Shown piece by piece: positions 10,120-21,059 of a DNA stretch of 64,000 bases; position 1 is the stretch's first letter; each line of letters begins with the position of its first letter. The position numbers and the translations under genes are program-made. A model generated the notes under the pieces. The model saw only the letters and a program-made list of their open reading frames with translations, did no database searches and was not told the DNA's origin. This DNA is from Symbiodinium kawagutii (Eukaryota; Sar; Dinophyceae; Suessiales; Symbiodiniaceae): NCBI GenBank assembly GCA_009767595.1, contig VSDK01001140.1, positions 56,068-120,067 of the forward strand, read 5' to 3'.

Positions 10120-10298
10120 GTTTGATTTGATGATGACACAGACTCAGACTCTGACTGAGATTGATTTGATTTGATTGTGACTGACTGACTGACTATTGCC
10201 AATTTTCAAAGATTTATTTCTTAATTTGATTAAATTAATTTAGTTTAATTGAATTGTATTTTCAAATGAATTCAAGTCAGCTTTGATCAGGTGATCAG

Positions 10299-10817
10299 GT
10301 CACATATTATCGAACCCGCACTAAGAACACTCAGGATTTGCCAGTCGAATGGCCAAAAAAGGTGGGGACCCCAGAGGATTCTGCGCCAACCAGCAGCAAG
10401 GCTGCCAAGAAACCCAAGGCTCAGGCTAAGGCAAAGGCCAAGGCCGAGCCAAAAAATGATTCCAGTGATCACGCAACAAATGAAAGTCGTACAACGAAGA
10501 CTCCGTCGTTACTCACAAACCTTGTGCGGTGTGGTAATCAAATGGGTCTTTCATCATCATGGACCTTCGCAGAGCACAGTTTGAGTCAGCAGATCCATGC
10601 CAAATTGAAGATCCTGCCTTTGTCACAGCTCAGTGATCAGCAGAAATCCGACAACGAGAAGGCAAACATACAGACACTGACATTGCTTGGAATTTGGCAG
10701 ACTCCTGAGCAATTGGCTGTGTGTAAGAAGACTGCCATGATGGAATCTGCGGAGGAGTTGATAATGATTCATGATTCTGTTCAGAATTGTTTCTTTTTTC
10801 TGCGGGTCAAGTTATAG
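10299..10817 (+). CDS. Terminal exon, Ala/Lys-rich then helical, unknown protein
   Basis: Opens after GATCAG and reads VTYYRTRTKNTQDLPV, then a Lys/Ala repeat tract (AKAKAKAE) and an ordered-looking half with SQQIHAKLKILPLSQL and MMESAEELIMIHDS, ending at TAG 10815-10817. About 172 residues, among the longer exons here. The Lys/Ala tract resembles histone-tail-like linkers, but no domain was recognised. Confidence 0.65.
   Translation, partial: VTYYRTRTKNTQDLPVEWPKKVGTPEDSAPTSSKAAKKPKAQAKAKAKAEPKNDSSDHATNESRTTKTPSLLTNLVRCGNQMGLSSSWTFAEHSLSQQIHAKLKILPLSQLSDQQKSDNEKANIQTLTLLGIWQTPEQLAVCKKTAMMESAEELIMIHDSVQNCFFFLRVKL

Positions 10818-10975
10818 TCTACATACTCATATCACATAATAAAGTTTATAATCCAATCCAATCCAATTTACTATTATATACATAAAAAAATATATTATAC
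10901 ATATATATATTTATTTATATATAAAATAAATCAATCAAACTGAACTATTGACTATTGCCAATTGCCTGGGGCCAG

Positions 10976-11356
10976 CGTCCAATTCTGAGGATGGTGGGTG
11001 CCAGTGATTGGAAGAGCGATGTGATTGCAATGTACCTCAACGATAGTGGTAGTGGCAGCACTGCCTACCAGATCGCTTCCACATCACAAGATGTGAAACA
11101 TGCCATAGCCGAACACCTGGTCGTGCTAGCCAAGCACCTCTTCATGTCTGCGAAACCTCCCAAACCCACGCAATCTCGATGGACAGGAGTTGCAGGTGTT
11201 TGCAGATGGGCTCTGAGGATTGCCCTTTTTCACAGGTGCCTCTCACCAATGCTGACAGCTTTGGCGCAAAAAGAAAGCACAGGCGCAGACAGCCAGATTG
11301 GCTTGGACAACGACGCCAGGCCCTCAGTCCCCCGTGCACGCCACACTGACCGCTAA
10976..11356 (+). CDS. Terminal exon, unknown protein
   Basis: After GGGGCCAG it reads RPILRMVGASDWKSDV, contains an Ala-rich helix (HAIAEHLVVLAKHLFM) and ends with a TAA at 11354-11356. 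About 126 residues. It may continue the gene of the preceding exon, although a stop and 160 bases of AT-rich DNA lie between them. Confidence 0.6.
   Translation, partial: RPILRMVGASDWKSDVIAMYLNDSGSGSTAYQIASTSQDVKHAIAEHLVVLAKHLFMSAKPPKPTQSRWTGVAGVCRWALRIALFHRCLSPMLTALAQKESTGADSQIGLDNDARPSVPRARHTDR

Positions 11357-11520
11357 ATTGCAGCATTCAAGTTCAAGAATAAATTAATAGTAATAGTCAA
11401 TAGTCAATAATGATCAGACCAGTTGATGAGTTGATGATGATCAGTTGATGATCAGTTGTTGAAGTTGTTGTTTATCAGAATCAGAATCAGATTAATCAAT
11501 CATTAATCAATCAGATTATC

Positions 11521-11694
11521 ATGAACCCAGGCCCAATCCAATCCGAATCCAATCCATCCGTCTTTGAGGTCCAAGTATCTGATTCTGTGGCGTACAGGGC
11601 ACAGCAACGCACCCGTCGCCAGCGTTTAGCAGAGTGGTGTGGAACCCAGCATTTAGCAGAGGTGTGTGCTGCACGAGAGATTGCAAACAACTAG
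11521..11694 (+). CDS. Short complete ORF, 57 residues
   Basis: ATG to TAG, reading MNPGPIQSESNPSVFE and then a basic, helical part YRAQQRTRRQRLAEWC. It may be a stand-alone small gene or an exon starting at TTTGAG. Function not recognised. Confidence 0.45.
   Translation: MNPGPIQSESNPSVFEVQVSDSVAYRAQQRTRRQRLAEWCGTQHLAEVCAAREIANN

Positions 11695-11820
11695 CGATCA
11701 ACAGCTTGACTTGACTCAGCCTCCGCTGGTTCTCTCCTCAATTAAATAATAAATCAAAATAATGAAAAAACATCATAATAATAAATAACAATCAATAATT
11801 TATTGCTTGGCTTGCTCAAG

Positions 11821-11958
11821 AAACCACAGAACCGACTCGGCCAGTCGCCCAGGGGCGCGGACAAGTTGACCGAGTTTCGCCTATATCTTCTGTTGATTGC
11901 AAACGAGCCTGTCCGAAGGCTTCTGTTTTACATATTGAAATACGAGCCACTTGCCTGA
11821..11958 (+). CDS. 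Possible exon, unknown protein
   Basis: One frame reads RGADKLTEFRLYLLLI and VRRLLFYILKYEPLA to a TGA. Another frame in the same DNA stays open longer (ELKSHLETAGNAGCQL), so the assignment is ambiguous. Confidence 0.35.
   Translation, partial: KPQNRLGQSPRGADKLTEFRLYLLLIANEPVRRLLFYILKYEPLA

Positions 11959-12209
11959 CAAAAACTGAACTAAAAAGCCACTTAGAAACAGCAGGGAATG
12001 CGGGGTGCCAGTTGCGTCGCGTTGCTTTGCCTAGTTCAAAAGTGTTCATGATTCACCCAATGCAGGGTTACAGTTACAGTTACAGTCTGAGTCTGAGTCG
12101 AGTCTTATCTAATTGACCGTTGACCATTGACCATTGACATTTCTGACATTTCACATTGACATTTGACATTTCCTATTTCCTACTAGTAGCTCACACACGC
12201 CTGCTTGAG

Positions 12210-12333
12210 GCAAAGCAATCCTGACAGTGCAGAAGCACAGGAGACACTCAAGCAGCTGTGCGAGAGATACCTCTTCAATGTTGAGAGCCCGGATTCCCAA
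12301 TCCTCATTGCGTGACGTTGGTCGGTTACAATGA
12210..12333 (+). CDS. Exon, unknown protein
   Basis: Reads NPDSAEAQETLKQLCE and RYLFNVESPDSQSSL to a TGA at 12331-12333. Good RNY codon pattern. Confidence 0.5.

Positions 12334-12381
12334 TTGGTAATTTGGCCATGAGGCCATGGGCCATGAGCTCCTGTCATTCAG

Positions 12382-12460
12382 ACCAGCTAAATCTGTCAGA
12401 TTTGCGGCTATGGCTATGGCTGCCCTGGGCAGCAAAATTAAAATTTGTAAATTAACATGA
12382..12460 (+). CDS. Short exon, unknown protein
   Basis: After ATTCAG reads PAKSVRFAAMAMAALG and stops at 12458-12460. It probably joins the exon at 12210. Confidence 0.45.

Positions 12461-12734
12461 AATTGTTTTCGGAGTTTCACTGGTGCTAACGTGTCCCTAC
12501 AAGCAAACTCCCGAGTTTGAATTCTGAATATAGACACCTACTAATAAAATTATAACTTAATAACTTATAACTACTATATATATATATTTTTTTAATTTCT
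12601 ATTTATATTATATATATATATATAATTATATATATATTATATTATGTATGTATACTGTATAATGTATAATATCTATTTCATACAACGTGTGTAACTGAAC
12701 TCTGATAATTGAGTTGAATTGGAATTATTGAATT

Positions 12735-12843
12735 AGTAATTGGGAGTGGCTTTGGCTCCGCTACTTTCCCCAAGGCTTGGACATGGAACCCGGCGAGCTC
12801 CTCGACGGTGGTAAGGGTTTCCCTCAATGGTCACTCCCTCAGA
12735..12843 (+). CDS. Possible exon, unknown protein
   Basis: One frame reads WEWLWLRYFPQGLDME and PGELLDGGKGFPQW before dissolving into CAGACT repeats. Both other frames are partly open. Confidence 0.35.

Positions 12844-13182
12844 CTCAGACTGAGACTGAAACTGAGACTTGCTTACTGCTTACTGTGACTGACACTTGAC
12901 TTGCAAGCTGGTGTCAGGGCATTTGGGGGTTGCATTTGTAGTCAGAGTTAGAGTCTAACACATTGCGTGGAAGATCGTGGCATGGCATGGAAGAATGAAA
13001 TTTGAATTTGATTTTAATTTTGATTTTGATTGATGATGACAATGATGATCGATGATTGATAATTTAATCTAATTGATAATCGATAATCATCTAAATTTAA
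13101 TCTAATCTGATGATTGCTGAATCGGGAATCATGCATGTTTCATTTCAAAAGCTGCAGCTGAATGCTCAGAGTCAGAGTGCAG

Positions 13183-13343
13183 GATGCAGCATGCAGCAGA
13201 TGCCGATGCCATGCCGTCAATGAATCCACGCAATCCAAGGATCACGGGTCAATTATCCCGGAAGACTCTGGACGACTTGGCTGCGATGCTTTCGAATCAA
13301 GCATTCAGTTCCGATTTGCGAAGCAGGCCCGGACCGAGGGCAG
13183..13343 (+). CDS. Exon, unknown protein
   Basis: GTGCAG acceptor; reads MNPRNPRITGQLSRKT and LDDLAAMLSNQAFSSD; ends before GTGCAT. Chosen over an equally long frame because of its helix-like pattern. Confidence 0.5.

Positions 13344-13595
13344 GTGCATGCACGCATACTGCATACTGCATACAATATAAAAATATAATAATATACATGG
13401 TACTTCTGCATGCTGCATACTGTATACTGCATACAAGCAGTCTGAACCTGACACTGAAATGTTTCCGGTTAACGGTTGACGGTTGACACGACAGTCACAA
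13501 ATCAAAAGTAGACAGTGAACAAGTCAACACAGTCACTGAGTCGCAAGTCAACTCAACCAGACCCAACCCAACCCAACCCAACCCAAATATGCGAG

Positions 13596-13660
13596 GTTTG
13601 GCAGCGATAGCCAAAGCTACGAGCAGATTCATCATTTGACCAGGAGGTTCATTCTTGCAG
13596..13660 (+). CDS. Short exon, unknown protein
   Basis: After TGCGAG reads FGSDSQSYEQIHHLTR and RFILAG, ending CTTGCAG before GCTCTT, a possible GC donor. Confidence 0.4.

Positions 13661-13923
13661 GCTCTTGATTTTGACTGTAACTTTGACTTTGACTGTGCTG
13701 TATGCAGTATGTATGAGTAACAGTAACAGAGTGTAACAGTATCAGTATCAGTATCAGTGGCATCAGTATCAGTATATGAATATGAGTCTAACTCTAACTC
13801 TAACTGTCTATGAGTCAGTATGAGACAGTATGAGTGAGTCAGTACAGTTATTTACAGTATTTATGAGTCTGAATCTGAGTCAGTCATGAACTGCTGGCTG
13901 CTGGCTGATCAACGCTCACCGAG

Positions 13924-13997
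13924 CAGGGGCGGCCAATGTGTGGTACAGGCCAAGCATGGGTGGGTGGTTCACGTCAGCGGTTTGCTTCTTCAAATAG
13924..13997 (+). CDS. Possible exon, unknown protein
   Basis: Reads AGAANVWYRPSMGGWF to a TAG at 13995-13997. A second frame (QCVVQAKHGWVVHVSG) is similarly plausible. Confidence 0.35.

Positions 13998-14292
13998 CCA
14001 TTTCAAGTTGTCAAGTCAGCATCAGTATCAGTGTCAGAATCTGAATCGTGACAATTTTCAAAAGTGTAACGACATGACTTAGACTTAGACTTAGAATGTA
14101 AAATTTCGAATTACTAGTGGCTAGTGGCTAGTGGCTAGTGGGAATCAGCGGAATCAGAATCAAGATCAAGCAAGAGCAAAAGGCAAAAGGCTTAAGGCAA
14201 AAGGTCAATAGTCGAGTCATTTAAATCTCTTCCCTTCTTGCACTTGACTCCACACCAGACTCAAGGATTCTTGAACGCTTTGGCTTTGGCCC

Positions 14293-14391
14293 TTGGTTTT
14301 TGGTCTCGGCCCATCGTTGAAGGTTGCACCACCCATTGCTCCACCCTCCTTTGAAATTCCTCGCGATGGGGGATCCAAGCTCAAGAGACAT
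14293..14391 (+). CDS. Pro-rich exon, unknown protein
   Basis: Reads PSLKVAPPIAPPSFEIP and DGGSKLKRH up to a GTGTGT donor-like site. The upstream end is uncertain. Confidence 0.4.

Positions 14392-14952
14392 GTGTGTGGA
14401 TCTCAGATCTCAGTTCATTGCAGTCCAGTTTCATTAAAATTAAAATCAAACTTGGAAATTAAAGCGCGAACAATATCAAATAAGCAATCAATTCTATGCT
14501 ACACATTGACATTGCCACATTGCCACATTGCCTTGTGGTCTATGTCACGTCTATATGTCTATGTCTATGTCACTGTCTATGATATTAAATTCTATGTTAC
14601 TGTCTGTCTATCTATCTTATCAATTCAACTCGACTCGACTCAACTTATATAATTTATGATTTGATTTTATGACTCGACCGACTCTTGACTCTTGACTCTT
14701 GCCGCTTGACCATTACTCGCCCTTGCTACTGCTGACAGGCTCCATACTCCAGACCCCACGGCCCACATCCATCATATATTATATATTATATATTGTCCAT
14801 GGTCCATAGTCCATATTTGTCATCATATTATTGTCTTGTCATATTGGAGTCATAGAGTCATAAATATTATTACATATGTTACATATTGTCTTTTACTCTG
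14901 ACTTTGACTTTGGCTAGTTTTAATTTGGGTAACCTAGGTACTGACCTTGCAG

Positions 14953-15110
14953 AGTCTTTCTTGGAGACCAAAGAGTGTTGTCTTGATCCAGGGTTCAGTC
15001 GGCAATTGAAGCAAGCCTCGGACTCAGGCTCAGACTCGGACTCAGACTCACTTGATTCGCAGAAGAAATTACTGACTGTGACTGTGACTAGACAAGAATT
15101 TCAGAAGTGA
14953..15110 (+). CDS. Last exon, Ser/Asp-rich tail, unknown protein
   Basis: ACCTTGCAG acceptor; reads SFLETKECCLDPGFSR then a Ser-Asp repeat (DSGSDSDSDS) and a basic end, TGA at 15108-15110. The Ser-Asp run could be a casein-kinase-2-type acidic tract, which is inference. Confidence 0.5.

Positions 15111-15124
15111 TTGAATTTAATTTA

Positions 15125-15303
15125 ATGATGATGATTCGATTCGATGATGATTGATTATTGATTATTGATTGATGATTGATTGATTATTGATTATTGATAT
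15201 TTGATTATTGATTATTGACAGATTATTGATTGCGATTGATTGATGATTGATGATTGATGACTGATGACTGATGATTGATTGATTATTGATTATTGATTAT
15301 TGA

Positions 15304-15344
<41 letters not shown>

Positions 15345-15352
15345 ATCATATA
15125..15352. repeat. ATTGATTG-type simple repeat
   Basis: Long run of GATT, GATTATT and GATG words with many interruptions, typical of noncoding DNA in this block. Confidence 0.8.

Positions 15353-15410
15353 TGATTATTGATGATGACCCAGCAGCCGATTGTGATTAACAATGAGATG
15401 AGTCTCTGAG

Positions 15411-15736
15411 ATGAGGCTTTGCGGCAGCATGACCCCCAGGATGCAAGACAGATGATTGTGAAAGTCACAACAGCTGTGTCACATGCGTGCAAGCTTGGAA
15501 TTTTCAATCTTGAATGCGCTCATCGGTATGTCCAGACTGTTTCGGCGTCTAGCAGCCATCTTGGGCGGGCAAAAACTTTTCCTGTGCTATCAGCAAACGC
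15601 ATTGCTGAATACAGTTTTGCAATTCCATCAAGCAAAGATGAGAAGGTCAGGGCCCAAGTTCCAATCAGCGTCAACAGGAATTCAAAATCCGATGACCTCA
15701 GATGTCGGTCCCTCGTCTCACATTTTCAGTTGGTTG
15411..15736 (+). CDS. Exon of about 108 residues, unknown protein
   Basis: After TCTCTGAG reads DEALRQHDPQDARQMI, VSHACKLGIFNLECAH and ANALLNTVLQFHQAKM, then a Ser/Pro-rich part, up to about a GTCTAC donor. Good helical texture. No family recognised. Confidence 0.55.

Positions 15737-15899
15737 GTCTACTGTCTACTGTTTACTACTACTTGTAGTTGTAATCAGCCTTCAGCAGCCAGCATTCAGC
15801 ATCATCAATCATCAGTTCGAAGAGCCGGAGTGGGAGTAAGATTGCACATATCATATTGTCATTGTCATTGTCCATATATAGTTTATTATCACAGCCAAG

Positions 15900-16044
15900 G
15901 CCCAGTCAAGTCTTGAGTCTTCATGTAATGAGGTCCTGCCCAAATGCGAAAACAAAGAAGGTGGACCGACGTTTGGTTCTCAAGAGGATTTCGAAACACA
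16001 GCAACAACAGCAGATCAGGCGGGCAGACTGCCAGCTATACTGGC
15900..16044 (+). CDS. Exon, Gln-rich, unknown protein
   Basis: CCAAG acceptor; reads AQSSLESSCNEVLPKC, EGGPTFGSQEDFETQ, a Gln run and ADCQLYWPYLIQL. The end is uncertain. A basic alternative frame also spans this DNA. Confidence 0.5.

Positions 16045-16217
16045 CGTACCTCATTCAATTAAATTCAATTCAACAATTCAACTGTTCAACAACAGAAGAC
16101 AGTGACAGTGTACAGTGTACATTACTTACAACTTACAACATTACATTACATTCCATTCATTCCATATCAAAAAATCATTTCATCTCATCTCATCTCATTT
16201 GACATCCTGGCTTGCAG

Positions 16218-16384
16218 GCCATCGCGATCAGCAGCACAACAGCCAGCAGCAGCAGGATGACAAAAACCAACCTGACGATTTCCAGGATGTAGAATCTTGT
16301 GGCAAGACCACATCCTTGCACCTTGCGACGAAAGACCTGTGGCGCCAGTTCAAAGAAATTTGCGTTGACCGTCTGGAGGCCCAG
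16218..16384 (+). CDS. Exon, Gln/Asp-rich then helical, unknown protein
   Basis: CTTGCAG acceptor; reads a Gln-rich stretch, then QPDDFQDVESCGKTTS and DLWRQFKEICVDRLEA; GCCCAG is followed by GTGCCA as donor. Confidence 0.55.

Positions 16385-16611
16385 GTGCCAATTTGACTGG
16401 ACTGGGCGGGCCCTGATTTTGTTCGATTTTATGAGCAGCAGCAGACAGTTGTAGTAACTGATTGACTGACTGACTGACTGGTTGACGGTTGACGGTTGAC
16501 TGTCTGTTGACTGTTGACTGCTGACTGGTTGTCTAGTTCTAGTTCTCGTTCTAGTTGTAATTTCTCATTTCTAGTCTCTAGTTCTGATTCATGTTTGTGA
16601 CTGAGGAGCAG

Positions 16612-16727
16612 AAATCTCAAAAGGCATGGCTTCGAAACAATTCAAGGCATTTTGCAAGAAGTCTCTCCAGGATATCCAGTCTGAACTGAACTGCATCACA
16701 CCAATCATCAGATCAGACTTCCATGAC
16612..16727 (+). CDS. Exon, helical, unknown protein
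   Basis: After GGAGCAG reads EISKGMASKQFKAFCK and SLQDIQSELNCITPII, ending CATGAC before GTAGAG. An internal ATG lies at 16626. Confidence 0.5.

Positions 16728-17042
16728 GTAGAGTCAGTGAGAGTCTGAGTGTCAGACACGGCTACGGCTACGGCATTACGTTACATGATTACATGATGAT
16801 TGACAATGAGTGAGCTTGAGCTGAAGTGTTCGACGTGACGTGACGACGTGACATGACATTACCGACATTACCGTACCTACAGTCTATAGTCTAGAGTCTA
16901 GAGTCTATAGTATATAGTCTATAGTCTAGAGTCTATAGTATACAGTCACTACAGTCTACAGTACAGCCTACACAGCCTACAGCCTACAGTTCCAGTCCAG
17001 TCACAGTGCTGACATGTGACCCCTGATGCTGCTGCACCGCAG

Positions 17043-17246
17043 GATCTTCCTCAGACCAAGACAGCGCTTCAGGGATTGGCAAAATCCAGAAACGCGGTTG
17101 TGAAACAGCTCAAAAAGGATTTGACGCAGAAGTCAACGCGCAAGCAGAAGTTAAAGAGGGTTGAGATTCAGGACGACATTTGTTCATTGGTCGGTCAATT
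17201 GCGAAGCCAGTTTAATTTCGCGAGCAGCTGCAGCCCAGCCAACTGA
17043..17246 (+). CDS. Last exon, basic coiled coil, unknown protein
   Basis: CACCGCAG acceptor; reads DLPQTKTALQGLAKSR, VVKQLKKDLTQKSTRK and IQDDICSLVGQLRSQF; stop TGA 17244-17246. Likely the same gene as 16612-16727. The Lys-rich helices suggest binding to DNA/RNA or a coiled coil. Confidence 0.6.
   Translation, partial: DLPQTKTALQGLAKSRNAVVKQLKKDLTQKSTRKQKLKRVEIQDDICSLVGQLRSQFNFASSCSPAN

Positions 17247-17416
17247 TTTCGCAGGATGATGACGACAACGATGGTGGCAAACCTCTGACCGGGCTTTTCC
17301 CTCAGCCATGAAATAATTAAGATTAAGATTTAAGATTGCCCTGGCCCTAACTGCCAACTAACCTGACAGAGATGAGATGAGCAGTCAGCAGTCAGTCAGT
17401 TGAGTCTGAGTTACAG

Positions 17417-17591
17417 AGTCCCTGTCTTGCTTGCAATGTTACTGAATCGTATTGGCAGCCCCTCTGCCGCCGCCTTAGGTTGTGGGGGTGTGCATGCAGC
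17501 AAAGAGTTTCCGATTCTGCCATCCTGTGTGAGTGAGATGAGGCAGCTTGGGTTTGGGCTGCCCGCACGGACCAAAGGGACTTGTTACTTGG
17417..17591 (+). CDS. Cys-rich exon, unknown protein
   Basis: After GTTACAG reads SPCLACNVTESYWQPL, CRRLRLWGCACSKEF and SEMRQLGFGLPARTKG. Cys pairs (CLAC and CAC) could bind zinc, but the spacing fits no motif I know. Confidence 0.5.

Positions 17592-18030
17592 GTAGCTCAG
17601 TTGCTGAGTAACTCAGTAACTCTTTTTCATTCACTGAATTCACTTCACTGAAGAATTGAATTTGAACCGATCGTGAAAGACCGAAGTGACAGAAGTTCAT
17701 GTAGGAGTCGGAGTAGTAGATTCATTTTGGATTCCTTTCATTCATTCATAATTTTACTTTACTTTTACTTCCATTCTGTTTTTTCAGAGATGTAGCTTAC
17801 TTCAAACATTGGCAACATTGGGAGGTTGGACAGCAGTTTGACGACTCTTTAATTTGACTGGATTAGACAGGTGACACGTGACAGGTGACTGGGCTCGGAC
17901 TCCGACCATGTAGTGTGGCAGTGTGGCCCATGCCATGGCCATGGTCATGGTCAGAGTCAGAGTCATGGCCATGGGCCATGCATGCATGCATGCATGCTGC
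18001 GTGCGTGATTCATGATCTGTTTGCTGCCAG

Positions 18031-18433
18031 GCAAAGTGGACACACGCGCACCACTGCACTCAAGAATTTCCAGGATCATTGCGACATGGGCGATCCAAGT
18101 CCTGAGCTCAATAAGGTCACAGAATCTGAAGCAAAGGCCTTTGTGGCTCCATGTTGGCAGCAGGGCATGTGTCGATCAGAGAAGTTCTTCCAGAGTCATG
18201 GGGCACTGCATGCGCAGCTCTTTCGTGAACTGCAACGTCAGCTGACGGCTTTGTATGGAGCAGCGTCCGGCAAGGAATTGCTGATTGCTGGTGATGCTTT
18301 GATCAAGGTGTCGTGGAAAACAAATTCTTCAGACACAGGCAGTGGCAGTGGCAGCAGTGGCAGCGCTAGCGCTAGCTCTACAGATCCCTGTCCTCATGAG
18401 CAGCAGATCCTTCAACAGCAAGTCTTCTTGCTG
18031..18433 (+). CDS. Exon of about 134 residues, Ser/Gly linker, unknown protein
   Basis: TGCTGCCAG acceptor; reads TTALKNFQDHCDMGDP, KAFVAPCWQQGMCRSE, LFRELQRQLTALYGAA, then a Ser-Gly linker and Gln-rich helix, ending before GTACCG. 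His and Cys residues are present but no zinc-finger pattern is clear. Confidence 0.6.

Positions 18434-18566
18434 GTACCGCGTCTCAGTTTAGTTGTTGCGTTGTGTCGGGTCATTGGGGCTGTGTTGTCTTTAGCCAGTA
18501 GTTTACAATCAGTCATCATTCATCATTATCGTTTATCATCATTGATCATCATTGATCGTCATTGAA

Positions 18567-18583
18567 TCATCATCATCAACATC

Positions 18584-18615
<32 letters not shown>

Positions 18616-18620
18616 CGTTG

Positions 18621-18660
<40 letters not shown>

Positions 18661-18662
18661 GA
18567..18662. repeat. CAT/ATC trinucleotide run
   Basis: Nearly uninterrupted CATCATCAT array. Confidence 0.9.

Positions 18663-18819
18663 ATCATCATCATTTCATCAAATAAAATGTGATGTGTGAT
18701 GTGTTCTTTTTCTTCATGAGTTCAGTCAGTTTTGATTTATGATTCATGATTCATGATGATCAATAAGCAGGCAGCAAGCTGACTCTGATGCTGACTGATA
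18801 TCCCAAAACTAAGGCTAAG

Positions 18820-19035
18820 GCTGTGTTGCGGCCCCAGTTGGGAATCTTGATTGAGTGCCAGCCTGCAGCCGGCGAACCTTTAGTTTTGGAGGTTCCAGCA
18901 ACGCTCAAGCTCTCCACCACACGTGAACTTGCAGCAAAGATTCTGAAGGCGTCCACTGATGGAAAGCCCATTGTGTGGCTGGAGGTCATTGAATACGAGA
19001 GTACAGACAGGCCAGCGTGCAGCGTGGCAATGTGA
18820..19035 (+). CDS. Terminal exon of about 71 residues, unknown protein
   Basis: After CTAAG reads AVLRPQLGILIECQPA, PLVLEVPATLKLSTTR and KPIVWLEVIEYESTDR; TGA at 19033-19035. Alternating hydrophobic residues suggest a beta-rich domain. Not recognised. Confidence 0.6.
   Translation, partial: AVLRPQLGILIECQPAAGEPLVLEVPATLKLSTTRELAAKILKASTDGKPIVWLEVIEYESTDRPACSVAM

Positions 19036-19226
19036 TAATAATAATTGTAATTGATACAGTAACTGTGACAGTGTGAGACAATGCGGAATTCAGATGTGAC
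19101 ATGACATTGACATTGACATTGACATTCTGATTCTACTATTACTACTACTACATTTCAGATTTCAGACTTTCATGTTCTTGTATCAGACTCGACCTGACCT
19201 GACCTGACCGACCCAACATTTTGCAG

Positions 19227-19332
19227 GTGCATGCAGCACATGGTGGCCAAGGGGATCGCAGGGTTTGACCAGGAGCCTGCTATGGCAGCAGCGTTGCAGG
19301 GCCCTCAGTGCTCACTTAATTTTGCGACTTGA
19227..19332 (+). CDS. Exon, unknown protein
   Basis: TTTTGCAG acceptor; reads CMQHMVAKGIAGFDQE and AMAAALQGPQCSL. The true donor is not fixed. Confidence 0.45.

Positions 19333-19603
19333 CTTTGCGCATTGACAGTGAAATTTGACAGACAGACATTGACATGCAGTGCAGAGTATGCAGAGAGCTC
19401 ATTGATTTTTCACCAACTTACTTGCTTCACTGCTTCATTGCTTCACCAACTTACTTGCTTCACTACTTACTGTTTGGCGCAGTTTGGCGGTGAGTTTTCA
19501 CTTGTGACAGGTGGTGACCGGTGTGTTGTGTTGGTTGGCTGTTGGCTGTTGGGCCACATGGCCCATAGCCCATGACTCATGACTTCTGAGGTGGCCCGTG
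19601 CAG

Positions 19604-19759
19604 GCCAATAGACAGGAAGACGACATGGACCATGATCCACTTGATATCATCGACGCTGAAACTGGTGAAGTTCCTGATTTCTTTGAGGCAGACTGCAGAC
19701 TGACTATTTGGATACGGATTCCGGATTCCTGTGAAATGCTGCATTCATGGCGTGAATGA
19604..19759 (+). CDS. Acidic exon with DPLDIID motif
   Basis: CGTGCAG acceptor; reads ANRQEDDMDHDPLDII, DAETGEVPDFFEADC and IPDSCEMLHSWRE to a TGA. The DPLDIID element resembles the LD-IP motif of exons at 43.0, 46.3 and 46.6 kb. The stop lies inside the start of a GAAT microsatellite. Confidence 0.5.
   Translation, partial: ANRQEDDMDHDPLDIIDAETGEVPDFFEADCRLTIWIRIPDSCEMLHSWRE

Positions 19760-19953
19760 ATGAATGAATGAATGAATGAATGAATGAATGAATGAATGAA
19801 TGAATGAATGGATGGATGGATGAATGAATGAATGAATGATGAATGAATGACTGACTGAATGACTGAATGAATGAATGAAATGAATGAATGAATGAATGAA
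19901 TGAAGGATGAATGACTGAATGAATGAATGAATGAATGAATGAATGAATGATTG
19752..19953. repeat. GAAT microsatellite
   Basis: Long array of GAAT with occasional GGAT, GACT and GAAAT variants. Open frames through it are artefacts. Confidence 0.95.

Positions 19954-20103
19954 CGGCTAAATGGATTCATTTTTAAATCATAAATCATAAATCATAAATC
20001 ATAAAAATCATTCATTTCATTTCATACATCATTCAGATTCAGATAGTAAACACCGCGCTGCAGCTGCATTTACTTTTTTCGAATCAAGCAGTGACCTTTG
20101 CAG

Positions 20104-20487
20104 GAGGACGAGTGGCTAGCAGACAAGAATCAGGAGGTGATGGCTGAGCGTGATATGGACAATATCTTTTCAGAGCCAGATGAAAAGCAGCCCGAACTGA
20201 TTGTGAAGCTTCCTGTGAAAGGAGAGGTTACTCGCACAGGGTCTACAGTTTGGGCGGGCTCACTGAAAGCTGGGTGCATATCATACCTGTTTCACTGGTC
20301 ACCCCCGGCTGTCCTGGCCACATGCCACTGTCACGAAAATTGCTACACAACTTCTCCCCTCGAAGGTTGCGTATCGGAAGACATGTTGGTGGACTGGTTG
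20401 GGGCAAGGTCCAGGGTTTAAAACAACCCATGACCATGAACAGTTCATCCCAAAGGGAACTTACAACAAGCGAATCCGCCGCCAGTGA
20104..20487 (+). CDS. Terminal exon of about 127 residues, Cys/His-rich centre
   Basis: CTTTGCAG acceptor; acidic start (EDEWLADKNQEVMAER), then LIVKLPVKGEVTRTGS, WAGSLKAGCISYLFHW, a Cys/His stretch LATCHCHENCYTTS and a basic end; TGA 20485-20487. EDEWLA recurs in the ORF at 30496. Possibly metal-binding. No family recognised. Confidence 0.65.
   Translation, partial: EDEWLADKNQEVMAERDMDNIFSEPDEKQPELIVKLPVKGEVTRTGSTVWAGSLKAGCISYLFHWSPPAVLATCHCHENCYTTSPLEGCVSEDMLVDWLGQGPGFKTTHDHEQFIPKGTYNKRIRRQ

Positions 20488-20683
20488 CTTGAGCTGTTGG
20501 TAATTAAGAAGCCTAGGCTGGGCTGATGGCTGCCATGAATCCATGAATGCATCGAAAATCACGACTCAAATCAAAGTCTCTTATATAATATAATAAAATT
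20601 AGTCAATTATTATTTAATAATCAATAAATTAATATCACATAATACACTGCAGTAACTACAGCACTACATATGCGCATGCCGCA

Positions 20684-20877
20684 GGCCCTGTTCTGCCCAT
20701 TCCGGCCCATGCATTCACATGAGTGAAGTGCAGCTTCTTTTGCAGCTTTTTGTCAGTGGAAGGGGAAGTGGCATGATTTGCCAGATTTGCCATGCTGCAG
20801 CCTCCTTTTTTGGAGGTAGAGCCGAGCTTGAAATCCAGGGGAAAACCAACAACACAGTGTGCTTTCCTTCGCTGTGA
20684..20877 (+). CDS. Exon or small ORF with Cys pairs
   Basis: Contains ATG at 20719 and reads MSEVQLLLQLFVSGRG, MICQICHAAASFFGG and NNTVCFPSL to a TGA. CQIC with downstream His and Cys could bind metal. Whether it starts at this ATG or at the upstream GCAG acceptor is open. Confidence 0.45.

Positions 20878-21008
20878 CGGTATGACAGAGAGACTGAGAG
20901 ACTGACTGACTGACACTGACTGACACTGTTACTGTAACACCTTAGCCTCTACTGCCTTTTTACTTTTACTTTTACTGTTTACTGTTTACTGTTATTGTAT
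21001 TTGCACAG

Positions 21009-21059
21009 GCCAGGTTACAGGAGTACCGTGTGATGTCTGATGACTGTGTCATGTACTGA
21009..21059 (+). CDS. Very short exon
   Basis: TTGCACAG acceptor; reads ARLQEYRVMSDDCVMY to a TGA. Confidence 0.35.
   Translation, partial: ARLQEYRVMSDDCVMY

Noticed and set aside
19704..19988. Minus-strand Ser/Phe/Ile/His-repeat frame
   Set aside because: It is the translated GAAT microsatellite.
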